Positions 11,489-21,810 of a stretch of DNA of 64,000 nt are shown here, piece after piece (positions within the stretch are counted from its first letter, which is position 1; every line of letters starts with the position of its first letter). Where the stretch lies: positions 434,001-498,000 of the forward strand of contig JACGCK010000014.1 of assembly GCA_014925825.1 (NCBI GenBank). The letters are read 5' to 3'. The notes below the pieces were generated by a model. It worked only from the letters and a program-made list of their open reading frames with translations. It was not told the DNA's origin and searched no databases. The translations under genes and the position numbers were made by a program. The stretch comes from Pholiota molesta (taxonomy: Eukaryota > Basidiomycota > Agaricomycetes > Agaricales > Strophariaceae).

Positions 11489-12978
11489 ATGCGCAACGAC
11501 GTCCTGGCCGTAGGCCTCGCGGCCTCCATTTCTCTTGTCGCCGCAGCACCCTGCGATCTCTATGCCTCCGGCGGCACGCCCTGCGTCGCTGCGCACAGCA
11601 CTACGCGCGCGCTCTTCAGCTCCTTCAGCGGCGCGCTCTACCAGGTCAGACGCGGCTCCGACAACACCACGATCAACATCGCAACGCTATCCGCTGGCGG
11701 CGTTGCTAACTCCGCCGCCCAAGATTGCTTCTGTACACAGACGACCTGCCTCATCACCACCATCTTTGACCAGACCGGGCGGGGCAACCACCTCACCCAG
11801 GCACCGCCCGGCGGCTTCAACGGCCCCGATGCCGGCGGTTTCGACAACCTCGCGAGCGCGACCGGCGCGCCCGCCACACTGAACGGCCAGAAGGTGTACG
11901 GCGTCTTTGTCTCGCCCGGCACGGGCTACCGCAACAACGCTGTGAGCGGGACCGCGACGGGCGACGCCGCGGAGGGCATGTACGCCGTCTTCGACGGAAC
12001 GCACTACAACAGCGCCTGCTGCTTCGACTACGGCAACGCCGAGACCAGCACCCGCGACACGGGCAACGGCCACATGGAGGCGATCTACTTCGGCAACGCC
12101 GCCACCTCGGGCTCTGGCAGCGGGCCCTGGATCATGGCGGACCTCGAGAACGGGCTGTACTCGGGTGCCGACCCGAACTCAAACCCCGCCGACCAGACCA
12201 TCTCCTCCCGCTTCGTCACCGCTGTCGTCAAAGGCGAGCCCAATAATTGGGCGATCCGCGGCGGCAACGCTGCCTCCGGCTCTCTATCGACGTTCTACAG
12301 CGGCGTGCGCCCCAACGGGGCTATAACCCGATGTCGAAGGAAGGCGCGATCATCCTCGGCATCGGCGGCGACAACAGCAACACCGGGCAGGGCACGTTCT
12401 ACGAGGGCGTCATGACCTCCGGCTACCCGTCCGACGCCACCGAGAACGCGGTGCAGGCCGACATCGTCGCCGCCAAATACGGCACCACCTCGCTGACCAG
12501 CGGCCCCGCGCTCACCGTCGGCTCCCACATCTCGCTGCGCGCGACCACCGCGTGCTGCACGACGCGCTACATCGCGCACACCGGCGCGACCGTCAACACG
12601 CAGGTCGTGTCGTCGTCGAGCGCCGCCTTGCTGCAGCAGCAGGCGAGCTGGATCGTGCGCACGGGCCTGGGCAACAGCGCGTGCTTCTCGTTCGAGTCCG
12701 TCGACACGCCCGGGAGCTTTATCCGCCACTCGGGCTTCCAGCTGCTGCTCAACGCGAATGACGGGAGCAAGCTCTTCAGCGAGGACGCGACGTACTGCCC
12801 GCAGGCGAGCTTCAACGGGCAGGGCAACTCACTGCGCTCGTGGAGCTATCCCACCCACTACTTCCGCCACTACAACAGTCTGCTCTACGCCGCGAGTAAC
12901 GGCGGCGTAACGGCGTTTGATGCGACCACGTTGTTCAATGACGATGCGAGCTTTGTCATCAGCGCTGGCTTCGCGTGA
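11489..12978 (+). pseudogene. GH54-CBM42 alpha-L-arabinofuranosidase, copy 1, frameshifted
   Basis: This is an intronless copy of a secreted exo-acting alpha-L-arabinofuranosidase, an enzyme that removes arabinose side chains from arabinan and arabinoxylan. It has a signal peptide, then the mature start PCDLYASGGTPC. The catalytic domain carries the DLENG and GIGGDNS segments, and a C-terminal CBM42 includes FESVDTPGSFIRHSGFQLLL. Near 12,310-12,320 the sequence between GVRP and GYNPMSKEG is five bases shorter than in copy 2 (four bases against nine), which breaks the frame. The rest of the gene reads on in the shifted frame to the stop at 12,978, with both catalytic residues preserved. It is therefore a very young pseudogene, or the five-base loss is an assembly error. 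Confidence 0.88.
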
Positions 12979-13013
12979 GTCTTGGTCGAGGCATCGGAAA
13001 AAAGCACTGGATA

Positions 13014-13850
13014 TGTACACCTCTTTGCTGGCAAGCGAAAGGGAGGCAGGACACAGAAGATGATTTGCGACTCTTTTTCTTTGCATCTCTGTACTTTTCG
13101 GATTTCCCATCTCTTCGTTTTACCTCATGTACGCTGGTGTATTCGACTATTTAATCGCAACTCTACCTAGTACCTACGCTATATACGTTACATCCGACTG
13201 GATATCTATCTTCGAGACAGACAGCAAAACAAGGATGAAACAAGAACGAGACTGGAAAACCTTGGGAAAACCAAGACTATGAAAAATTGTCAAAAGCGCT
13301 CGCTGTTTTTCATTCTCCGACTTCGCTGCGCGCGCTAAGCGCTGACGTTGAACGCTCTGATCAGCACGCACGCCTGCCCCGAATCTTCGTCCACTCTCAG
13401 ATCTCAATATTCAATGTTCAACCCTAAGCACTAAGCACCGAAAAACCAAGAATTGTCTCTTTCCTTGGACGCATTATAAATTTATATCTCAGAATCTGTA
13501 CGCAGATGTCAATTGGCTAATAATCCACTGTAAGTAATATGGAATCCATCTTAGAGATTCGTCTCAGAACGCGGTCATGAATAGCGTGCGATGCCGCTTG
13601 TCGGCTTTACTGCGTTGTACTAACAAGAAGGTTGCTGAAGAATTGGTTTTTTTTCGAAGGAAGAGAAAAAGTGGTAATAACCAAGGTAACAGGAAAGAAT
13701 TCCGAGTCGTTCCGTTCATGAATCATGAGGTCATGGTAGTGGTACAAGAAAAGAAAAGGAATACCGAAAAAATATGAGATTCGGGAGATATCGTCAAGTT
13801 AAACAAGGAGGAAAGTGAAGGCGAAGAGAGAAAACACATCCATCGTTGGC
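13014..13850 (+). repeat. Second copy of NOG1 tail plus downstream intergenic DNA
   Basis: Just after the first GH54 gene, sequence switches to the NOG1 terminal exon ([10 protein letters not shown] is readable) and 3' UTR. It then follows the intergenic DNA found at 18,100-18,460 before the aminopeptidase. A block of about 340 bp (roughly 13,283-13,625) is present here but absent from the 17.9 kb copy. The block ends where the upstream homology of the second GH54 gene starts (about 13,850). Confidence 0.85.
13283..13625. repeat. ~340 bp insertion inside the tail copy
   Basis: It interrupts sequence that is continuous at 18,210 (CAAGACTGTACTAA). I find no terminal inverted repeats, no gene and no clear target duplication in it. 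It could equally be a deletion from the other copy. Confidence 0.5.
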
Positions 13851-14210
13851 CGGTCCGGTGGAGGCTTCCAATTCCCTGCGCCATTAATATTTCGGAGAAT
13901 ATGATTCGAACTTGGAGTGCTATTTCCTCGACTTCTGGTTCCACGACCGCTCGGGGAATGCGCAGCTTGTGCCGTCACATGTAGGCTGATGCGCATGTGT
14001 TACCACCTATTTAACTTCTCGTCGACCCCCATGACGATGCTTGGAAGTCATGCTGAATACAGTCCATTGACAGTCCAGCGCTGCCTTCACAGCCAGCGAA
14101 TAGCAGCGAATGCTATACTTCGCACTCCTTCGTCCCGTGTGCGCTCGCTTCTCCGGGACCGACTTGGGCCTTTAGACACGGGATATACTTCACCTGAGCC
14201 GTCTATGTGA

Positions 14211-14220
14211 TTTAAAAGGC
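14211..14220 (+). promoter_or_regulatory. TATA-like box of second GH54 gene
   Basis: TTTAAAAGGC sits about 45 bp before the ATG and is conserved with the first copy in both sequence and spacing, together with the short leader that follows it. Confidence 0.5.
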
Positions 14221-14260
14221 GATGATGCATGGTCAGAGTCCCCACACGAAGTGATCAAAT

Positions 14261-15760
14261 ATGCGCACCGACGTACTCGCCGCAGGCCTCGCGGCCACCA
14301 TTTCTCTTGTCGCCGCAGGGCCCTGCGATCTCTACGCCTCTGGCGGCACGCCCTGCGTCGCCGCGCACAGCACGACTCGCGCCCTCTTCAGCGCCTTCAG
14401 CGGCGCGCTCTACCAGGTCAGCCGTGGCTCCGACAGCACCACGCTCAACATCGCCCCGCTCTCCGCTGGCGGCGTCGCGAACGCCGCCGCCCAAGACACC
14501 TTCTGCGCCGGCACGACCTGCCTCATCACCACCATCTTCGACCAGACCGGGCGGGGCAACCACCTCACCCAGGCGCCGCCCGGCGGCTTCAGCGGCCCCG
14601 AATCCAACGGGTTCGACAACCTCGCGAGCGCGACCGGCGCGCCCGTCACCCTGAACGGCCAGAAGGCGTACGGCGTCTTCGTGTCGCCCGGCACGGGCTA
14701 CCGCAACAACGCGGCGAGCGGGACCGCGAAGGGCGACGCCGCGCAGGGCATGTACGCCGTGCTCGACGGGACGCACTCCAACGGCGCGTGCTGCTTCGAC
14801 TACGGCAACGCCGAGACAAGCTCGCGCGACACGGGCAACGGCCACATGGAGGCGATCTACTTCGGCACCGCGACGACCTGGGGCACGGGCTCTGGCAGCG
14901 GGCCCTGGATCATGGCGGACCTCGAGAACGGGCTGTTCTCGGGCGCCAACCCGAAGCAAAACACCGCCGACGCGTCGATTTCCAACCGCTTCGTCACCGC
15001 CGTCGTCAAAGGCGAGCCCAACCTGTGGTCGATCCGTGGCGGCAACGCCGCCTCCGGGTCCCTATCCACGTTCTACGCCGGTGTGCGCCCCAGCGTGTCG
15101 GGCTACAACCCGATGTCGAAGGAGGGCGCGATCATCCTTGGCATCGGCGGCGACAACAGCAATGGCGCGCAGGGCACGTTCTACGAGGGTGTCATGACCT
15201 CCAGCTACCCGTCCGACGCCACGGAGAACTCGGTGCAGGCGAACATCGTCGCCGCCAAATACGCCACCACCGCGCTGACCAGCGGCCCCGCGCTCACCGT
15301 CGGCTCGTCCATCTCGCTGCGCGCGACCACCGCGTGCTGCACGACGCGCTTCATCGCGCATACCGGCGCGACCGTCAACACACAGGTCGTCGCGACGTCG
15401 AGTACGGCGGCGCTGCAGCAGCAGGCGAGCTGGATCGTGCGCACGGGCCTGGGCAACAGCGCGTGCTTCTCGTTCGAGTCCGTCGACACGCCAGGGAGCT
15501 TCATCCGCCACTCGGGCTTCGCGCTCCTGCTCAACGCCAATGACGGGAGCAAGCTCTTCAGCGAAGACGCCACGTTCTGCCCGCAGGCGGGCCTCAACGG
15601 GCAGGGCAACTCGCTGCGCTCGTGGAGTCATCCCACGCGCTACTTCCGCCACTTCAACAATGTTCTCGATGTGGCGAGTAACGGCGGACCAGAGACGTTT
15701 GATGCGACCGCGTCGTTCAATGACGACGTGAGCTGGGTCATCAGTACCGGCTTCGCGTGA
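14261..15760 (+). CDS. abfB: GH54-CBM42 alpha-L-arabinofuranosidase, copy 2, intact
   Basis: A 499-residue secreted enzyme in a single exon, the same length as Aspergillus AbfB. The signal peptide covers about residues 1-19. The GH54 catalytic domain spans about 20-335 and the CBM42 arabinose-binding beta-trefoil about 340-499. The GH54 nucleophile and acid/base (Glu221 and Asp297 in A. kawachii AbfB, from memory of the family) correspond to Glu222 in DLENG and Asp298 in GIGGDNS. Cysteines of the catalytic domain (PCDLYASGGTPC, CFDYG) are present. It is very GC-rich and intronless, while nearly all neighbours have many introns. GH54 is commoner in Ascomycota, so acquisition by transfer is possible. 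It would release arabinose outside the cell. Confidence 0.95.
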   Translation: MRTDVLAAGLAATISLVAAGPCDLYASGGTPCVAAHSTTRALFSAFSGALYQVSRGSDSTTLNIAPLSAGGVANAAAQDTFCAGTTCLITTIFDQTGRGNHLTQAPPGGFSGPESNGFDNLASATGAPVTLNGQKAYGVFVSPGTGYRNNAASGTAKGDAAQGMYAVLDGTHSNGACCFDYGNAETSSRDTGNGHMEAIYFGTATTWGTGSGSGPWIMADLENGLFSGANPKQNTADASISNRFVTAVVKGEPNLWSIRGGNAASGSLSTFYAGVRPSVSGYNPMSKEGAIILGIGGDNSNGAQGTFYEGVMTSSYPSDATENSVQANIVAAKYATTALTSGPALTVGSSISLRATTACCTTRFIAHTGATVNTQVVATSSTAALQQQASWIVRTGLGNSACFSFESVDTPGSFIRHSGFALLLNANDGSKLFSEDATFCPQAGLNGQGNSLRSWSHPTRYFRHFNNVLDVASNGGPETFDATASFNDDVSWVISTGFA

Positions 15761-16593
15761 ATCCTTGTCAAGGCATCAGAAAAAAAGCGACTTGATATGT
15801 ACACCCTTCGTAGTCTACGTAGTAGTCGTAACGCAGGCGTGTATCCATTCCGTTATTGGTAAAATGCTCAGAATTATGAATGTACGCCTCAGGTCCCATC
15901 GGAGAGCAGATATGAAGCTGTAAAAAAAACGTCATCGGTGGCTTGCGCACCGATACGCAGTGATTTCCATTGACATAAATACAAGTCACGTTTAAAGCGT
16001 TAAATAACCATATGCTAAGGAAAAGGAAAACTTTGGTAAGCAGCACTTCAGTCGCCTCCCTTCAATTCAATATCAAAGCTAAACGTCGTTTTGTAAAGTC
16101 ATCTCTTCAATAGGTTGAGCGTCTGTCGAAAAGTATCAAGAATGGGTTATCAATTATCAACTCTCCGAATCTAAATATACCAAATAAAGGTAGTGATATA
16201 CACATACACCTCCACGCCACGCTTTACAAGAATACTTCACCGCTAGCGATCATGGGTAATAACAATTTCATATCCGAGAATGGGAACCCACGTATTAGTG
16301 TGTTTGTAATAGTTCAACGAGAAGAGGCGCAGTTTTTTCATGTCGATCTGGCGGAGATCCCATCTTCTACTAGTTTCGTCCAAAACCTGGACCTGCAACA
16401 TTTAGACGTTAGTTTACTTATTACGCAGAGACGAGATTTGAGGTATATACATACATTTTTGTCGTTCATAATGTCTGTAACTGCCTTGGTGCCAATGCTG
16501 AAAGCAAGGATGGCGGCAAGCTGTGCTCGCGTGAGTGTCGACGCCTCATAGATGCGGACGTTCCGCCGAACGAGTCCAGGCCACTACAGGAGA
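15761..16593. other. Intergenic after second GH54 gene
   Basis: The first 45 bases match the 3' flank of the first GH54 gene up to GATATGTACACC, which is exactly where the first copy switches into the NOG1 tail. This stretch is therefore likely the original 3' flank. No gene is recognised. Confidence 0.5.
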
Positions 16594-17499
16594 TCAATGA
16601 CAGTTTTTCAGTATTAAATAAAGGCTCACTTCAAAACGCAAATTCGCCGTCTTCAAGCCATAACGCTTGAACACCTCCTCGCTTTCCTCGTCCAAGTGGC
16701 ACCCTCCTGTCATTAGCGTTCGGATAGAAGGGCCTGGCATATCCCTTACAGCAAACTCAATCACATACTCCGCATCCGTGCAATACTCTGCAGCGCGCGG
16801 GCAGACGATTGGGTTGAAAATGTCGACATCCAGAAGCTTCACTCTCTGCCCAGGCTTGGCCCGAGCCCAGTTTATCGGTCGGCGTGTGGAAGGCTGTTTC
16901 TGGGAGCCGCTAGCAATAGAGCGGTACTTTCTAAGGTGGGGTGTCCCATCGGACGCGCTTCGGTGGCCCTGGACGGACGCGCGTAAGGGGGTGTATGGGG
17001 CGCGGCACGGGAAGAAGACGCCTTCAGAGTGTGGTCGGACGTGTTATCAGACCTTGCGCTGCGAGATGCTCGCTGCGGGGTCGAGTGTGGTGTGTATGTT
17101 ACGCATAGCCCGGTTGGAGTGATGGGTGTCTGATCCATTAGCAAGGAGGTCGGTAGCGGTGTACGTCGACCTGCGTGCCCAGTCTTCATAAAATATCAGA
17201 ATCAACTTCTGCAGGTGCTAAATAATAGTATTACTAACCTCAGAATTGTGTGCTACACTTGCAAGGAGAGACGCAAATGAGGGTAATTGAACATCGTCAG
17301 CGGGGCCCTGAGGTGGAGAGCCTTGCATTTGTGCTGCTGCAGATGCTTGGTCGTAGCGTGCGGGTATGGAAAGAGGTTGTTGGACAAAACTTTGAAGGCG
17401 CATCCGCAGGTTCATATATAGTGCTTCCAGGCCCACAAACAGACCAGTTGCTTGAACCGTTTGGCTGGGTGTCGACGAGCCACATAGAAGAGATTTCAT
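16594..17499 (-). CDS. Hypothetical protein, structure unresolved
   Basis: The minus strand contains protein-like sequence in two blocks. The first (17,499 to about 17,230) is Gln/Pro/Ala-rich and ends SLLASVAHNSE before a plausible intron (GTTAGT...CTGCAG). The second (about 17,040-16,600) reads RPINWARAKPGQRVKLLDVD, then EYVIEFAVRDMPGPSIRTL and HLDEESEEVFKRYGLKTANL. The start of the second block needs one or more frame changes to connect to the first. I do not recognise the family. It may be a real gene with sequencing frameshifts, or a decaying one. The disordered N-terminal part would fit a regulatory protein, but that is speculation. Confidence 0.3.
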
Positions 17500-17940
17500 A
17501 AACTACTGGCCCCGACGCTTTCAGGATATATATTGCCACAATTTGGCCGATGGCCTTCCCATTGTCACCAAGCGCACGTCAGATAGCAGGAATGCTTCTA
17601 TATTTCCGAGCGGTTTTTGAGGACGAGAAGCCACAATGGCAAAGCAAGCGTCAAAGCCTCTTGGTGATGGAAGACAGACGGTGAGATCGTCACTTCAATT
17701 GCCAGGGCCCAGTATGTTGCCAGTATGTTTCTTTACGTCGTCATGGCGTGGAATTGAAACATTAGCAATAGATTGTGCAATTAGTTCGTTGAATAGTCAA
17801 TAGTAGAGGCATTCAGCTAGAAGGTCTGGGTGAGAATTGGGACAAGTTGGCGGCAGCATCGTGAAAGAAGTGGTTGAAACTCCATAAAGATAGCGCCCGT
17901 TGATGAAATTGGAGCATTCAAGATATCGGTAATCAGGTGA

Positions 17941-18480
17941 CTGGTGGCAAGCGAAAGGGAGGAAAGACACAAAGAAGATGATCTGGGACTCTTTTCTTTG
18001 CATCTCTGCCTATACATTTCTGTATTTTCCGATTACCCACCTCTTCAGGTTTTTCGTTCATCTCATGTACGCTGGGTATTCATCCACTAGAAATCGACGA
18101 TTTGATCGCACTCTACCTACCTATATATACGTTACATCATCTATCTTCGAGACAGACACAAACAAGCACAAAACAAGAACAGACTGGAAAGGCAAGACTG
18201 TACTAAAAGAGGTCGCCGAAGTATTGGTTTTTTCGAAGGAAGAGAGAAAGTAGTAATAAAAAAGGTAAAAGAAAAGAATTCCGAGGAGATAAATGTCGTT
18301 CCAGTCGTGAATCGTGAGATCATGGTAGTTGTACAAGAAGAAAAAGGGATAAAGAAAAATCCTGCACTGTAAGAGGATTCAGGAGATGTCGTCAGGCTGG
18401 ATAAGAGGGAGGAAAGATGGAAGGTGAAGAGGAAGGCACATCTATCGTTCAAAAAGATGGAGAGGGGGTGTCGCGATGGG
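17941..18480 (+). repeat. Third copy of NOG1 tail plus intergenic DNA, next to aminopeptidase gene
   Basis: It begins within the codons for [11 protein letters not shown] of NOG1 exon 7 and runs through the UTR. It continues without interruption into the spacer that lies directly before the 3' end of the Xaa-Pro aminopeptidase gene. This continuity suggests it is the original convergent intergenic region, and that the 13.0 kb copy was derived from it. Confidence 0.85.
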
Positions 18481-18539
18481 GGAAAAACACGAAAAAGGAA
18501 AGAAATGTCCAGAAGAAGTCAAGAGCGTGAAGGAGATGG

Positions 18540-21500
18540 TTAATCCCAGTCGATAGTGAAACTACCAGCTGCGGGTGCGAGGCCTATGCCACGTTCCGCC
18601 TCTCGTTTGAGCCACTTCAGCGCGCGCTTGTCATCTTGAGGAAAGGCGAGAGTTTGTCATAGCAGCGTTGATTATGATCCTACAGAAAAAGCCTCATTGT
18701 AAGCAACCCGTGCTGTCGGCCACAGAAAATGCAAAACACAACCTTCAACCACTGTTTCTCCTCTTTGGTAAGCATGGTTTCCTTGACCATCCTCGTTTGG
18801 ATGGGGACGCAGGTAAAGCGGTCGAAACCCAGCCATACTCGCCATTGAATGAACCACGTGTCTACCATGAGGCGCTCTCAAGTCAGTCAATGTTGTGCAA
18901 TTGCGGGGTCAAAAGCTTACCTTAACTTTCTTGACAGCAAGCGCAGATTCAATCCGCATGCCCCATTTGCCTTCAAGGTCTGTAGATGATAATAGATTAG
19001 ACACCGATCTGTCAAGGAGGACGCAATGTGTCGAAAGCACGTACAGAAACCTGGCTCGTTTGTGATAACATGGCCGGGCACAAGTGGGACATTGCTGGCG
19101 AAGCTATGGGGCCTTCGTGCACGCTCAAAAACGCGCCAAAGCCATGGCCAGTCCATGCTACAGAAGACCGGCAAATCACAATTAGGCCAAAAGTATTATT
19201 ACTGACAAGCAAGATTATACACACATTATAGTTCAGACCATCTTTCCAAAGTGCTTTGCGTGCGAGGACGTCCAGCTGACGGCCAGAAGTTCCTTCTGGA
19301 AAGATGGCAGTATCGATTGCGATCTATTCAATTGAAATAAGTACGGAAGTTGACAGTAAAAGCGCAAAAGAAGACGGAGACGTACATGGCCTTGCAAAAC
19401 ACGTGTATAAGCTTCGCACATTTCGGTTGTGGGTCGTCCAAAATGGACAGTCCTTGTCGTATCACAAGTGCCGTCGAAATATTGAGCGCCAGAATCACTG
19501 AAAAAGAGAAGCAAGTTGAGAACGTGCATGAAAGAATAAAAAAATGGTCGAGACTACTTGAGATAAGGTAGGTCTCGTGAGATCATCGCCGCAGTTGCCT
19601 TCTTCGGTGAATAATGTGGCAACGCTGCGTTTGGCCCACTTGCAGAGATGTTTTCATATGCTAATCCCATGAAGTGTTTGTTCTTGCGCCTGAATCGGTC
19701 AGCCTGAAGCCAGCTTCGTACTCTGTGATATCATAGCCTGCGCCAGCTTATATTCCAACCAGCGAGGAATCGTGTCTAAAATTCCGTAATAGAAATTAGA
19801 TGCCGTGACAGGAGAAAAAGTGGGACATACGTATGAAACACCGTCGCGCAAGTACGCCCTCCTCATGCCTTCGATTTCTGTTTCATTTTTCACGGACATC
19901 ATATGCTCGATGAAGATGGAGCAATCGTGTATCGGATGTGCGTCAGCATGAGAGAATGGCATACGAGGTCTGCGGTGCGATCAAGACTTGCCTTCTCCCC
20001 ATTCTCTGCGTCGGAGGAATGGCCAGAGATCGGTGTACTGTTTTGCTCGACTCATTGAATGGAGGTAGGCACGACATCTGGATGTAGTTTCTGCGACTCC
20101 ACAAAGAGGTAAGATTTGTCCAGAGAGACAAGGAGATACGCGTGGAAAGTGGGTTGTAGGGAATATCAGATCCACGGAGATTCAATGTATAAGCTAAGGA
20201 AAAATAAATTTGACATTGTGCGGAAAAGACTGCGGATGACGTACCGATGCAGGCCAAGGAAGTGATCAAAGTCGCAGTATGTATTTGCGAAGGAGTAGCT
20301 TCTGCCTTCGAATAGGAGGGTATGGAAGGCGGTTGCTCTCTAATCCATTCTTTGACTTTCGCTAGCTTATACTTCGCATCCCGACCTGCAAAAATCTATG
20401 AATCAATTTCCAAAGAGAGCGAATGGTATAAAACATACCGGCAAACTCGGTGGATTGTATGTACACCATCTCGAGCGATTTGGTCGGCTTCTCAATCCAG
20501 ATGAGATCGACAAGGTTTTGCGGTGGGTAAACCAACTTGGAGTCTATGGCGTGTGTGTTGATCTTGGAGTTGATGAGCGTAGCCTTCTCATGCGAGATCA
20601 TTCGAGCGTCAATGCCAATTCTGGAGTTCCTCACTCGCTCCTGTAGAAAATGATGAGTACTCATATAATGGGAAAATAAATAAACGCAATATACCATAAG
20701 CCACTCGATCCAATCCTGCGGCTGGCCCTGAGTGCCAACTCTGATTAGAGTCCAGTTGTGATCCATCTCATCCTGCGCCTGAATCCAATACCGTGAATCG
20801 GTGAGCATATAGGCATTATTACGCGTGATTATGGCCGTCCCAGCCGATCCTGAGAAGCTGTGCACATAAATCAGTACAAAAGCTCACATCCAACAAAAAT
20901 AACCTCATCATACCCCGAAATGAACTCTCGACGTTTGTCACTTGCAGCGACATATTCTGAGCCGTGCGCATCTTCGCTGGGAACAATGCTATCAATCCAA
21001 AGTTAGCTGGTGTCCGATTGGATGAAAGAATATGACAACGCACTAGTAGTCCAAGTTGTCCTTGTTCATTAAACGCCTCATCTCAGCCAGCCGATCTGTG
21101 GTATCAGGCTTCGCTCTGATGGAGTCCGTATCATTGATTTTGCGCTCGAAGGCAGAGCCAACAAGGGTGGCAGTGGAATCTTGTGGGTAGAGCTCGTGGC
21201 CCATGAGCGGGGGACGTGGTTTTGGGGCCGTTGATCGACTGCTAGTGGTCCGCTGTGTGTCCCCTCTGGTCAAGCCCGAAAGCTTGCTGCCTTGACTGGT
21301 TTGAGTGCGCTGCGTGTCCTGGGTTTTCTGTGTAGATCGGCTAGCTTGCGTCGATCTCGTGTCCCGTCTCACGACGCCCTCGTACAGCGGCAGATTGACC
21401 TGCGAGCCCGTTTTCTCGCTCATCTCGGCCTCCTCTTCCGCTTCCTTCTGCTTGTCTTTCTTCCCTACACCCCATCCGTAGCCCCACTTGGACGAGGCCG

Positions 21501-21810
21501 TCGATTTTTTGGTTCCAGTCATCGTGTTGGACCGTCCAAGTTTACCCTTCTCGCCCTTCTGGAGCACAGGCAAGACAGAAGGTAATTCGTCGTACTTTTC
21601 CGAGTCAGAGTGGAAAGTCAGGCCATCAGCCGAGGCAAGCGTAGATGTAGGGGAATAGGCGGCGTGTCGGGCAGCTTTGGCATCCTGAGGAACAGGGGGA
21701 AGAGGCAGAGATCGGTTAGAAGAAGACCATGAGAGACGTCGCTTAGGCTTCGAACTTGAAAATGGGAAGCAGATGGGCGGCGGTGGTGGGGGAGGAGGAG
21801 GTGGCGCCAT
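18540..21810 (-). CDS. Xaa-Pro aminopeptidase (M24B), with frameshift cluster
   Basis: It encodes an aminopeptidase P that removes N-terminal residues preceding proline; the family uses two Mn ions. The 5' exon (21,810-21,043) codes for a Pro-rich, Ser/Thr-rich extension of about 220 residues with a [12 protein letters not shown] motif, ending in the conserved [14 protein letters not shown]. The creatinase N domain follows ([40 protein letters not shown]). The catalytic domain includes [35 protein letters not shown] and MRIESALAV, so all five metal ligands are present. The ending is [13 protein letters not shown]. Splice sites are canonical. About eleven single bases are missing between 18,835 and 20,147, mostly in homopolymers, so the catalytic half is not one open frame as written. 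The 5' half has none. Confidence 0.88.

Noticed and set aside
14251..15543. A 430-codon Arg-rich frame, and long antisense frames over both GH54 genes
   Set aside because: GC-rich shadow frames of the arabinofuranosidase genes; composition only, no family features.
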